Of a stretch of DNA of 64,000 nucleotides, positions 9,973 to 18,086 are shown piece after piece. The stretch spans positions 294,680 to 358,679 of the forward strand of contig NZ_BBJU01000003.1 in the NCBI RefSeq assembly GCF_000739935.1, given 5' to 3'. Within the stretch, counting starts at the first letter, position 1; each line of letters starts with the position of its first letter. This stretch comes from Agrobacterium rubi TR3 = NBRC 13261 (GTDB lineage Bacteria; Pseudomonadota; Alphaproteobacteria; Rhizobiales; Rhizobiaceae). The translations under genes were made by a program, and so were the position numbers. The notes under the pieces were generated by a model, which searched no databases, was not told where the DNA came from, and saw only the letters and a list, made by a program, of their open reading frames with translations.

Positions 9973-10263
9973 CTAAAGCTTCTGGTTCAGATAGGTCAGA
10001 AATTCCGCGATATTTTCCTCGTCACGCTCATAGAAGTTCCATTGCCCCACCTTTCGCGACCGTACCAACCCGGCAGCTTGCAAAGCCGCAAGGTGAGAGG
10101 AGACTGTTGATTGTGAGAGGCCGCTGATCTCAAACTGATGGGCGCAAACTCCCATGGTGAAGGGATGTGCCTGGCTAAAGTGCTTTTCCGGCTCTTTCAG
10201 CCATTCCAGAAACTTCAGCCGTATGGGATGTGCAATGGCCTTCAGGGCGTCTTCGTGGTTCAT
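9973..10263 (-). CDS. ArsR-family transcriptional regulator
   Basis: A 96-residue winged-helix repressor. The HTH is EISGLSQSTVSSHLAALQAAGLV, with the wing RSRKVGQWNFYERDE. The classic metal box is not evident: only one Cys is present (VCAHQFEISG), so it may sense something other than arsenite or zinc. A frame extends upstream, but it runs through the promoter palindromes; the ATG at 10263 gives the normal size. It precedes the ene-reductase, its likely target. Two palindromes directly upstream are candidate operators. Confidence 0.85.
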   Translation of the reverse strand: MNHEDALKAIAHPIRLKFLEWLKEPEKHFSQAHPFTMGVCAHQFEISGLSQSTVSSHLAALQAAGLVRSRKVGQWNFYERDEENIAEFLTYLNQKL

Positions 10264-10288
10264 ATCGTTTCCGCATATCTGTCCATAC

Positions 10289-10315
10289 CGATATTTATAT
10301 CGACAAAAATCGATA
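10289..10315. promoter_or_regulatory. Overlapping palindromes upstream of arsR, candidate operator
   Basis: CGATATTTATATCG is a perfect 14-base palindrome at 10289-10302. It overlaps a second inverted repeat, TATCG then eight bases then CGATA (10298-10315). ArsR-type proteins bind AT-rich palindromes of this kind, and the position 26-52 bases before the start suits autorepression. Binding by this particular regulator is inferred. Confidence 0.5.
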
Positions 10316-10350
10316 TCAAGGGCGGTGCAAATTTTTAAATCTGACTGAGC

Positions 10351-10450
10351 AAAAAAAAGGCCGCTGGATTGCTCCGCGGCCTGACAGTTTTGAAGGTAAA
10401 TACCTCCAGAGGGGAACAGCCGCCCGATGCGAGAAGCATCTGCGACAGCT
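10351..10450 (-). ncRNA. abcR: AbcR-type small RNA (alpha-r15 family), downstream copy
   Basis: An sRNA of about 100 nt, second of a tandem pair. It contains the shared single-stranded block TTCCCCTCTGGAGG, which can pair with ribosome-binding sites, a 5' hairpin GATGC/GCATC, and ends in a GC-rich terminator stem followed by eight Ts (10351-10358). A promoter is visible, with TTGTTT, 17 bases, then CATATT at 10457-10462. The pair, its terminators and its position next to the LysR gene fit AbcR1/AbcR2, Hfq-dependent repressors of ABC-transporter mRNAs. Which copy is AbcR1 was not determined. Confidence 0.8.
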
Positions 10451-10534
10451 GATTTCAATATGGAAAGCCAAGCGCCTGAAAACAAGGGCGATTCATCTCA
10501 TAAACGTCTGGTTTTGCAGAAATTTATTGCGGGT

Positions 10535-10653
10535 AAAAAAAGAGGGCCACCGGATTGCTCCAGGGCCCTTATAAGTGTGAAGGTTAAATAACCTCCAGAG
10601 GGGAACAGCTGACGCGGCGGAACTGGGAGGAAAAGCCGCCGTGTGCATCAGCT
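10535..10653 (-). ncRNA. abcR: AbcR-type small RNA (alpha-r15 family), upstream copy
   Basis: An sRNA of about 119 nt, the copy nearer lsrB. Its 5' hairpin has a CGGCGG/CCGCCG stem exposing CTCCCAG in the loop. The block TTCCCCTCTGGAGG shared with the other copy follows, then a terminator stem and seven Ts (10535-10541). The promoter is TTGAAT, 17 bases, then CATATC with -10 at 10660-10665, which places the 5' end near 10653. In Agrobacterium and Brucella the neighbouring LysR protein VtlR/LsrB is reported to activate one AbcR gene; this copy, directly downstream of that gene, is the better candidate. Confidence 0.85.
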
Positions 10654-10852
10654 GTGTGCGATATGTTGCTTTTTTGGGCAGCATTCAACTCTTTTTTGTG
10701 CACAACAGCCCTGCGTGCAGTGCATCACTGTCATCAGCCGTCATATTTATTTCGCAAATCTACAAGGCAAGCGACCCATGCCCGAAGCCAGATAAGCTCC
10801 ATAAGATACTGATATTGATCGATTTTTTAAGTATTTTTGATTCGCTTAGCGA

Positions 10853-11755
10853 TCAAAAATTCCAGTTGCGTGCCTTCGCCACGACGAAATCGCGGAAGAC
10901 TTTCAGTTTCGCCGCATTCTTCAATTCATCGGGGTAGCAGAAATAGGTATCGAATGACGGAATATCTGCGGGCAGAGACAACTGAATAAGGCCAGGATCA
11001 CGCCCGACAATATAGTCCGGCAGGCAGGCAATACCGATTCCCAGCAGGCAGGCGCGCTTAATCGACGTCTGGCTGTTGATCTGCAGGTGCGCGATGCGGG
11101 TGTTGTCCGACGAGCGACCAGCATTTTCCAGCCAGTTGACGTCCAGCAGGTAGTTCGGCGCTGGTTCACCGAAGGAAATGATCTTGTGGGTGTCCAGATC
11201 TTCGATCGACTGCGGCTCGCCATAGCGGTTGATGTAGGAGGGCGCCGCGTAGACGTGCATATGCACGGTAAACAGCTTGCGCTGAATGAGGTCCGATTGC
11301 TGCGGCTGGCGCAGACGAATGGCGCAGTCGGCGTGACGCATGTTCACGTCCAGTTCCTCATTGTCGAGGATGAGCTGGATCGACATTTCAGGATAAAGCT
11401 GCAGAAACTCCTGCACCTTGTCCGTCAGCCAGCCCTGGCCGAGGCCGACGGTGGTGGTGACGCGCAGCTTGCCGCTCGGCTTTTCCGTCGTTTCCGTCAG
11501 TTGCATCTTGACGGTTTCGAGCTTCAGAAGAACGTCATGGGCGGTTCTATAGAGCAACTCACCCTGTTCGGTCAGAATCAGGCCGCGCGCGTGGCGGTGA
11601 AACAGCTTGACCCCGACATCCTGCTCCAGCGCGCTGACTTGACGGCTGATGGCCGACTGGGACAGATGCAGCTTGTCTGCGGCGTGTGTGAACGAGCCTG
11701 CTTCGGCTGCCGCATGAAATATGCGCAGTTTGTCCCAGTCCAATGGCATAGGCAT
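10853..11755 (-). CDS. lsrB: LysR-family regulator LsrB/VtlR
   Basis: A 300-residue LysR-type regulator with HTH at residues 7-65 (FTHAADKLHLSQSAISRQVSAL) and a periplasmic-binding-like effector domain after residue 95. Its place between trxB and the AbcR sRNAs identifies it as LsrB (Sinorhizobium) / VtlR (Brucella, Agrobacterium), which controls AbcR sRNA, LPS and oxidative-stress genes. Cysteines are at 144, 236, 244 and 273; LsrB homologues are reported to sense oxidants through cysteines near 146, 172 and 238, and here the middle one appears to be Ala. It starts 17 bases after the trxB stop, so they are probably co-transcribed. Confidence 0.9.
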   Translation of the reverse strand: MPMPLDWDKLRIFHAAAEAGSFTHAADKLHLSQSAISRQVSALEQDVGVKLFHRHARGLILTEQGELLYRTAHDVLLKLETVKMQLTETTEKPSGKLRVTTTVGLGQGWLTDKVQEFLQLYPEMSIQLILDNEELDVNMRHADCAIRLRQPQQSDLIQRKLFTVHMHVYAAPSYINRYGEPQSIEDLDTHKIISFGEPAPNYLLDVNWLENAGRSSDNTRIAHLQINSQTSIKRACLLGIGIACLPDYIVGRDPGLIQLSLPADIPSFDTYFCYPDELKNAAKLKVFRDFVVAKARNWNF

Positions 11756-11772
11756 GCGGGTCGTACCCTTTC

Positions 11773-12747
11773 TTATTCAGCAGCAACGGCAAGCGGAGCT
11801 TGCGCTGCGAGAAATCGTTCCGCCTCAAGCGCGGCCATGCAGCCCATGCCAGCGGCGGTAATCGCCTGCCGGTAGGTGTCATCCGTCACGTCACCGGCTG
11901 CAAATATGCCGTCGATGTTGGTGGCAGTAGAATCGGGTGCCGTCCACATATAGCCGTTCGGCTTCAGTTTCAGCTTATCTTTGAAGAGTTCGACCGCGGG
12001 CGCATGGCCGATGGCAACGAAAACGCCGTGGACGGGCATTTCGGTGATCTCGCCGGTCTTGGTGTTGCGAACCCTGGCACCCGTGACCGAGGGCGGCATG
12101 GGATGCTTGGCAGGGGTGCCGGTGATTTCGGCAATTTCGCTGTTCCAGACGATGTTGACGTTGTCCTTCGCGAAAAGGCGTTCCTGAAGGATTTTCTCAG
12201 ACCGGAAGCTGTCGCGACGGTGGACCACGGTCACCGTCTTGGCGATGTTGGACAGATAGAGCGCCTCTTCGACAGCGGAGTTGCCACCGCCGACCACGAT
12301 CACGTCCTTGTTGCGATAGAAGAAGCCATCGCAGGTGGCGCAGGCGGAAACGCCAAAACCCTGAAACTGCTGTTCGCTCTCAATGCCCAGCCATTTGGCC
12401 TTGGCGCCGGTGGAGATGATCAGCGTATCTGCGGTCCACACCGCGCCGGAATCGGTTTTGACCGTAAACGGGCGGCGGGTGGTTTCAACCTCGGTCACCA
12501 GATCGTTGACGATTTCAGCGCCGACATGCGTCGCCTGCTTCAACATCTGGTCCATCAGCCACGGCCCCTGGATCGGGTCTGCATAGCCGGGATAGTTTTC
12601 AACATCGGTGGTGATCATCAACTGCCCACCCTGTTCCATACCGGCAATCAGCACAGGGTCCAGCATGGCGCGGGCCGCATAGATGGCAGCGGTATAGCCA
12701 GCAGGGCCGGAGCCGATGATCAAGACCTTGGTGTGGCGGGCGGACAT
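11773..12747 (-). CDS. trxB: Thioredoxin reductase
   Basis: A 324-residue low-molecular-weight thioredoxin reductase. It has the FAD-binding GSGPAGYTAAIYAARA near residue 12, the redox pair Cys136-Ala-Thr-Cys139, the NADPH-binding GGGNSAVEEALYL, and the C-terminal FAD motif GIFAAGDV. It transfers electrons from NADPH to thioredoxin in the cytoplasm. The gene lies directly before lsrB on the same strand and is divergent from an Lrp gene, the same order as in Sinorhizobium. Pairing with a redox-responsive LysR regulator makes functional sense. Confidence 0.96.
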   Translation of the reverse strand: MSARHTKVLIIGSGPAGYTAAIYAARAMLDPVLIAGMEQGGQLMITTDVENYPGYADPIQGPWLMDQMLKQATHVGAEIVNDLVTEVETTRRPFTVKTDSGAVWTADTLIISTGAKAKWLGIESEQQFQGFGVSACATCDGFFYRNKDVIVVGGGNSAVEEALYLSNIAKTVTVVHRRDSFRSEKILQERLFAKDNVNIVWNSEIAEITGTPAKHPMPPSVTGARVRNTKTGEITEMPVHGVFVAIGHAPAVELFKDKLKLKPNGYMWTAPDSTATNIDGIFAAGDVTDDTYRQAITAAGMGCMAALEAERFLAAQAPLAVAAE

Positions 12748-12991
12748 GGATCGTTCCTTTCAAAACAGGGAAGTGGGATTTGGGAGCCGATGTGATAGCT
12801 CAACCACGGTGCACCCCTTCAATGCCTGGTATTTAAGAGGGTCCAGTGCAGATATTCAAGGGCAGCCTTGCGTTACCAACAGGGCAGAAGGCTCAGAACA
12901 CGCAATTTTGTGTCGCGGTGTTGAAGGATTATTGCGAATCCCGTCGTGAAGAGTAGAAGGAAGCATTCCAGCTCAATCAAGGAAGAGCATA

Positions 12992-13459
12992 TTGGCAAGC
13001 GTCGAACTTGATGCCATCGATCTGAAAATACTGCGCGAATTGCAGCGTGACGGGCGCATGACCAATGTCGAGCTGGCAGACCGCGTCGGCATCTCTGCAC
13101 CACCCTGTCTGCGGCGTGTGCGCAAGCTGGAAGAGGCTGGCATCATCGAAGGCTATCACGCCATGCTCAACGCCCCAAAACTGGGATTCGATCTCGTGGC
13201 CTTCTGCATGGTGGGACTGAAACGCCAATCCGAAACCAACCTCAAAGCGTTTGCCGCCGCCACCGACCGCTGGCCACTGGTGCGCCAAGCCTGGATGGTT
13301 TCCGGTGACAGCGATTTCCTCCTCCACTGCGTCGCCGCAAACCTCACCCAGTTCCAGGACTTCGTCATCGAAGTGCTGACTGCCGACGAACACGTGGACA
13401 CGGTGCGCACGATGCTGACCATCCGGCAGGTGAAGCGGGCAGGGCTGGTGGGGGTGTAG
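12992..13459 (+). CDS. lrp: Lrp/AsnC-family regulator
   Basis: A 155-residue Lrp-type regulator: an N-terminal HTH (LDAIDLKILRELQRDGRMTN, then VELADRVGISAPPCLRRVRKLE) and a C-terminal RAM/AsnC ligand-binding domain. The start is TTG at 12992, supported by AAGGAAG seven bases upstream; no in-frame ATG is available near it. Lrp proteins form octamers that bend DNA and respond to amino acids. It marks one edge of the conserved trxB-lrp-lps block of rhizobia. Confidence 0.9.
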   Translation: MASVELDAIDLKILRELQRDGRMTNVELADRVGISAPPCLRRVRKLEEAGIIEGYHAMLNAPKLGFDLVAFCMVGLKRQSETNLKAFAAATDRWPLVRQAWMVSGDSDFLLHCVAANLTQFQDFVIEVLTADEHVDTVRTMLTIRQVKRAGLVGV

Positions 13460-13470
13460 GCTTGTTCGGC

Positions 13471-14505
13471 CTACTTCCAATTGATTGGTGTTATAAACCC
13501 TAGATCGACAAGTTGTTTCGAGCCTGTGAATTTGACTGAGATGTGTTCATCGTAAAAGTTGAGAGAGCCGCTTTTTTGAATTTCTTCTAGTAATTTGACG
13601 TAGTGAGACGATCCGCCATAGTGCTGCTTGTCATCGACGGCTTCGGAGATTTTCTCTTTGTAATTCACAAAGAATTTCAGATGCAGAAGCGCACCCCAGT
13701 TCTTTGGAAAATTGCGTCCGTAAGGCAAAGGGCGATGGATACTGCTGCCAAAAAGGCATTCGTCATCCCAATATATTAGCGGGTACTTCACCAGTTCGTT
13801 CTGTTCGTTGAACTTTCGTCCGCGCGGACCGCCTTTGATGCTGATGCCCCGCTTTCCCACGGACATATCGTAACCTTGTCGATCGAAATGATCCGAGAAT
13901 TGCCAAGGTAGCGTATTTGAGCTTTTCTCTTCTCCCAAAAATGTACGATACATATCCAACATCGGTGCTGCGAGACGCTTATCCCCTTCCGCTTCGAGTA
14001 TAGCAATTAAATTTTGAATGCTGCGGGTTTCACTATCCGCGAAAAAAAGAAACTCGTCGGAATCGAGATTGAGATACCAGCGATTTTTCCCGTATGTGTC
14101 GAACAACTGCTCTCGCCACTGACGTCCCCGCCGTGCTTCAGCAAAGCGAATCGGCGACGTCCAGAGATCGACATCCGGATGGCTCGCCAAGAATTCGCGG
14201 GTTCCATCCGTCGACACATCATCAACGAAGATAAAACGAGTAACACCCAGTTTTCGGTAGTGCTCCAGAAAACTGGAAAGGATGTTGATTTCGTTGTGGC
14301 TCACGACAACCAATGGCAAATCGTCTTGAGACAAGGTCGAGACGGGCGTTTGTGGCCTGAGCTCGATATGCTTCCTATCTCGCTTTTCCCGTCGTGAAAC
14401 GCGGGAACTTTCTATCCATGTCATCAAGCGATGAGCCAACGGACGGTTGTACTGCTTTGGTCCAGCTTCACTGGGATACTGCGCGACGGGCTTTTTCGTG
14501 GTCAT
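13471..14505 (-). CDS. Glycosyltransferase family 2-like protein
   Basis: 344 residues. A GT-A-like fold starts near residue 64 with LPLVVVSHNEINILSSFLEHYR and the VDDVSTDGTREF strand. The metal-binding acidic triplet is in YLNLDSDEFLFF, typical of the subgroup in which the acceptor reads as a folded glycan chain. No signal peptide or membrane helix is seen, and the N-terminal 60 residues are basic. It should add a sugar to LPS or another surface glycan; donor and linkage are unknown. It is convergent with lrp and the first gene of an AT-richer block. Confidence 0.75.
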   Translation of the reverse strand: MTTKKPVAQYPSEAGPKQYNRPLAHRLMTWIESSRVSRREKRDRKHIELRPQTPVSTLSQDDLPLVVVSHNEINILSSFLEHYRKLGVTRFIFVDDVSTDGTREFLASHPDVDLWTSPIRFAEARRGRQWREQLFDTYGKNRWYLNLDSDEFLFFADSETRSIQNLIAILEAEGDKRLAAPMLDMYRTFLGEEKSSNTLPWQFSDHFDRQGYDMSVGKRGISIKGGPRGRKFNEQNELVKYPLIYWDDECLFGSSIHRPLPYGRNFPKNWGALLHLKFFVNYKEKISEAVDDKQHYGGSSHYVKLLEEIQKSGSLNFYDEHISVKFTGSKQLVDLGFITPINWK

Positions 14506-14611
14506 GGAGATAATGTTTCGGCTTGATGTCGTTTAAGTCCAAGCAGGTTTCGCATATTAATTGCCTCTAAAAAAGAATAGTTTAGAATAATGTTTTCGCT
14601 GGGCAAGCATA

Positions 14612-15430
14612 TCAATTGAAATCGACGATAATCCTGCTCAGTTTTTTTCTATTCAGAATATAGGAGAGTTGGGGTAGCGAATGATCGTAAAAATATAATA
14701 TATTTTTGAGGACTGGCCGCTTCAGTTCTCTTGATAATTTGGATAGGAGGCCTTTCTCGGCGCCCTTGATGTGCCTCTGCTTCACCATGATCGTGCTTTC
14801 AAAGTCATCTTTTTTGTTCGCGTAGAATTGTTTTTGTATGCAAATTGCTGGTGCCATTTGGTAAACCACATTCTCCCGCATCGGCTCAGCCCTTGGATCG
14901 AACAGGAAAACATCCACCTGACAGTATAGTTTCTCTGATATTGACAGCAGATATTTTGCGTAAGTTCGGGATACGATATACCCACAGGTGCCATTGTGCT
15001 GGCCCTTTAAAATCCTCAATGCGTGCTCGTCATCAATCCTGTGAATTTGAGACCCTGTTAAAATCGGAAACATTTCCGTTTCGATTTTGATGATGTTGGC
15101 GCCGTGCGGAATCCAACTTACATCGTCCAGAAATTTCTTCGCCTTCTGAGACAGGATGACGTCATCCTCAAATATCGCCACATACTCGTCTAGACCGTCA
15201 ACGATCAATTGCCAGCATTTTCGATGGCTGAGGAAACAAGCGATGGCAGGATAAGTTAGTTTTTTGAACTTGACCGACCGTTTTGTCAGCTCATTCAAAT
15301 TGATGTCTTTAAGATCATGCCAATCCACCGCACTCACACGCTCGAAGGTGAGATCGTTCTTTTCAAACTCTTGGACGACATGGGGGAGACGATCGACTGA
15401 GCGATCAAGGTTCACAACCAAACACTTCAT
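14612..15430 (-). CDS. Glycosyltransferase family 25 (LPS biosynthesis)
   Basis: 272 residues. The start MKCLVVNLDRSVDRLPHV and the middle motif YPAIACFLSHRKCWQLI, then EYVAIFEDDVIL, are the signature of the GT25 family (LPS galactosyl/glucosyltransferases such as LgtB and Lex1). A start 14 codons earlier would overlap the upstream gene; the ATG at 15430 begins at the family N-terminus, though no strong ribosome-binding site is visible. The base composition is clearly AT-richer than the housekeeping genes around it, suggesting acquisition with the fucosylation block. Confidence 0.8.
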   Translation of the reverse strand: MKCLVVNLDRSVDRLPHVVQEFEKNDLTFERVSAVDWHDLKDINLNELTKRSVKFKKLTYPAIACFLSHRKCWQLIVDGLDEYVAIFEDDVILSQKAKKFLDDVSWIPHGANIIKIETEMFPILTGSQIHRIDDEHALRILKGQHNGTCGYIVSRTYAKYLLSISEKLYCQVDVFLFDPRAEPMRENVVYQMAPAICIQKQFYANKKDDFESTIMVKQRHIKGAEKGLLSKLSRELKRPVLKNILYFYDHSLPQLSYILNRKKLSRIIVDFN

Positions 15431-15449
15431 GGCGCTATAAGACTTGTCT

Positions 15450-16310
15450 CTATTCGAGGGGTGGGTAACCAAAATGGCTGCCCATGGCAGCTATCTGAGT
15501 GTCATTCTGTGAGTCAATCACATTTATCTTGTAAAGGGTAGACGACTGCGAACCGCGCCATGCGATCAGCAAATCCCTGTTTCCAAGATTGTAAATTTCC
15601 GTTTTTGCTAGACGCGCCATCCAATAGAGCCACACGTCGTCAGCATAGGGTGCGAGTCGAAGGAGTTCATCGACATCACTCGTTTTCTCGCTCAAGCTAC
15701 CCGGCGGGTAGAGCGCGCCCGCGCCGGAAGTAGGGAAGTAAGATTTTGAGTTCCCTGTTACTGGCGAATTTTTTGGCCAATGACGATAAGCTTTAAAATG
15801 GTTATCATTCGATTGCCTGATCTGATGAACTCGGTGACAAATAATGTGTCCCGGATGCTTGATCTGGGCGTCGACCATTTGGGCTAGCCAGTCACGGCGA
15901 TAGTAGAGATCATCATCTGCAGTCACGATAAAGGCGTCTGGGTAGTGGGCTAGGGCTGGAATGATCTTCTTATAAGATCTCAGGTCTTGCGTCGACTTTA
16001 TCTGGAAATCTTGTGACTGTAGCCTCAAGACGGATTGAGGTAACAGCCCCATATCCGCTTCAGCTATCCACAACACGACTTGGTCGGGTTTCACTGACTG
16101 GGTAAGAAGCGATTTCAGTGTAAGGTGCAATTTCTTAAATCGCGGCGGATAAGACGTCAAAGAAATGAGAAGCTGACGGGGTAGATCATGTCGTTTGATC
16201 GTCGCATGAAACACTTTGCTATGGTGCCATCTCAATCGTGTTATCAAAGGCGCACAGACCGAGTGAATTTGACGGCTAATTCTTGATAATTCCCGCTGTA
16301 CACTGCTCAT
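15450..16310 (-). CDS. Putative glycosyltransferase (GT2-like, DDD motif)
   Basis: A 286-residue protein. LLISLTSYPPRFKKLHLTLKSLL, then VVLWIAEADM, then FIVTADDDLYYRRDWLAQMV fit a GT-A glycosyltransferase, with Asp-Asp-Asp as the nucleotide-sugar metal site. It is followed at once by the GT25 gene on the same strand, so the two are likely co-expressed. The family is often annotated only as a hypothetical or mannosyltransferase-like protein; donor and acceptor are not known. Confidence 0.65.
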   Translation of the reverse strand: MSSVQRELSRISRQIHSVCAPLITRLRWHHSKVFHATIKRHDLPRQLLISLTSYPPRFKKLHLTLKSLLTQSVKPDQVVLWIAEADMGLLPQSVLRLQSQDFQIKSTQDLRSYKKIIPALAHYPDAFIVTADDDLYYRRDWLAQMVDAQIKHPGHIICHRVHQIRQSNDNHFKAYRHWPKNSPVTGNSKSYFPTSGAGALYPPGSLSEKTSDVDELLRLAPYADDVWLYWMARLAKTEIYNLGNRDLLIAWRGSQSSTLYKINVIDSQNDTQIAAMGSHFGYPPLE

Positions 16311-16570
16311 ATTCTAACACATCTAACTGCTGAGCCTGAGATTGTTCGCGCCACTCAAAACACTGAACCGGACACCATGTGTCCGTGGGCTCGTTTCTAA
16401 CCAGCTTTCGTCTTTGATCAAGTAGCCGCAGCAAACAAGTGAGCGCTTGGCTTGATTTAACGAGACGATATTACTGACGTTTCAGTCGCCAATCCCTTTA
16501 ATCCGATCTATTTTCCCTTTAAGGAGTTGAGTTCAATGCCCGTGGATTCAACGTCGCAGGAAAAAAGTCA

Positions 16571-17437
16571 ATGATTATAACGCGCATCCTCGGTGGGCTC
16601 GGAAATCAAATGTTTCAGTACGCAGCCGGTCGATCGCTATCGCTGTCAAGTGGCCTACCACTTAAGCTCGACCTTAGAGAGATGCGGTTTGACACATTGC
16701 GCTCTCTGCAACTGGACCAATTTAACATTGTTGGGGAAATCGCATCAGAAAAAGATATTCCGTTCAAAGAGCGTAACAGCCTTTATGGAAAGCTCGTTAC
16801 GTCGATAAAAAATCGTAACCGTGCAGTACGAATAGTCGAGAAGGGTCTTTTATTTGATCCTAAAATATTGGAACTGCGACGATCAGTTTATCTTTTGGGG
16901 TATTGGCAGACGCAGAAATACTTTTCCCAGTATTCTGATATTATCCGTCGAGATTTCTCTTTGAAAGAGCCCTTTAGCATTGAGAGGCAGGCCATTCTGT
17001 CTAGAATTCGGGCTGCGCATCATCCCGTTTCAGTGCATGTTCGCAGGGGCGACTATGTGTCGAATCCGACCGCCAATACTGTCCATGGCACGTGCGAACC
17101 CAGGTGGTATGAGGCATCGATGCAGAAAATGGCAGACCGGATTCACGGCTCGACGTTTTTTGTTTTTTCCGATGATGTGGCATGGGCTCGGCAGAATCTG
17201 CCGGTCATCGGGGAGATGTTTTTTGTAGAGCCGCAATCAGACGGACGTGACGGGGAGGATATGCATCTGATGGCATCTTGTCGCTCGCATATCATCGCCA
17301 ACAGCACTTTCAGCTGGTGGGGAGCCTGGCTCAATCCTCGTCACGATAAACATGTTCTGGCGCCTAAGCACTGGTTTCGCTCTCAGAAACATGATGATAG
17401 CGATTTAGTGCCAAGCGAGTGGGAGCGGCTGAGTTGA
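16571..17437 (+). CDS. Alpha-1,2-fucosyltransferase (GT11)
   Basis: 288 residues with the complete GT11 pattern. The N-terminus is ITRILGGLGNQMFQYAAGRSL. The donor-binding motif is SVHVRRGDYV at about residues 153-162, where the HxRRxD basic pair holds the GDP phosphate. The third motif, ANSTFSWWGAWLN, lies near residue 245. It should transfer L-fucose from GDP-fucose in alpha-1,2 linkage, usually to a galactose of a surface glycan. Genes for GDP-fucose synthesis lie 2-4 kb away. It is transcribed opposite to the other block genes and preceded by AGGA at good distance. A galactosyltransferase activity is known for some relatives and cannot be excluded. Confidence 0.85.
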   Translation: MIITRILGGLGNQMFQYAAGRSLSLSSGLPLKLDLREMRFDTLRSLQLDQFNIVGEIASEKDIPFKERNSLYGKLVTSIKNRNRAVRIVEKGLLFDPKILELRRSVYLLGYWQTQKYFSQYSDIIRRDFSLKEPFSIERQAILSRIRAAHHPVSVHVRRGDYVSNPTANTVHGTCEPRWYEASMQKMADRIHGSTFFVFSDDVAWARQNLPVIGEMFFVEPQSDGRDGEDMHLMASCRSHIIANSTFSWWGAWLNPRHDKHVLAPKHWFRSQKHDDSDLVPSEWERLS

Positions 17438-17528
17438 AAGTGCCTCGTTAAAGATCGCCGAGGCAGATGTGAAGCGGAGTTCCGACGAGGACTGCCCTTA
17501 AGTGATCAAATGCTCTCGATAGAGCAAT

Positions 17529-18065
17529 TCAATTCATCTTCGCTATCGTCTTGGAGAGTTCCTTTAATGCGATTTTTGCGTCATCAAGATTCAGGTTCCA
17601 CCACTCGCTCGCCAGTACGAGGTTTTGGCTTGCATTGTTGAACCTGTAACCAATTATCCTTGCTGGTGACCCAGCAACGATTGCAAAATTAGGGACATCT
17701 GAATTTACAAATGAATTTGCGCCGACGACCGCTCCGATACCTATGGTTATTCTACGCCTTATGATACAATCCACACCAATCCATGCGTCGCTTTCTATTC
17801 TACAATGTCCCTCGGTCAGATTTAAATAGGGTTCATCGTAAAATAGGCTGCTCGTGGATATTTTGCTGAGACTGTGCTCTCCTGGGCCAACTGAAACATT
17901 GTTGGCAATGGAGACATAATTTCCTATTTCGGCTTTTGTTATGTCGCAGCGTTCACCAATATAACAATATTTACCGATAATCGAATCTTTACTAACTCTA
18001 CTGGACAGCGATACTTTTGATGTCGAGTGCGTATGGTCTTTCTTCTTTTTCTTTTTGAAAAACAT
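17529..18065 (-). CDS. Left-handed beta-helix acetyltransferase
   Basis: A 178-residue hexapeptide-repeat O-acetyltransferase. The repeated short hydrophobic steps (SIIGKYCYIGERCDI, AEIGNYVSIANNVSVGPG) and the C-terminal NFAIVAGSPARIIGYRF are those of the CatB/WcaF group, in which a His in the loop after VSVGPGEH is catalytic. It likely acetylates a sugar of the same surface glycan. An oligo-lysine run at residues 4-9 is unusual for the family. GGAGA precedes the ATG. The sugar acceptor is unknown. Confidence 0.75.
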   Translation of the reverse strand: MFFKKKKKKDHTHSTSKVSLSSRVSKDSIIGKYCYIGERCDITKAEIGNYVSIANNVSVGPGEHSLSKISTSSLFYDEPYLNLTEGHCRIESDAWIGVDCIIRRRITIGIGAVVGANSFVNSDVPNFAIVAGSPARIIGYRFNNASQNLVLASEWWNLNLDDAKIALKELSKTIAKMN

Positions 18066-18086
18066 GAAACGGTCTCCATCGGTCGT

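Noticed and set aside
10351..10653. The two similar hairpins as a transposon or a CRISPR-like repeat
   Set aside because: They are two units with promoter, body and terminator; no target duplications and no spacers.
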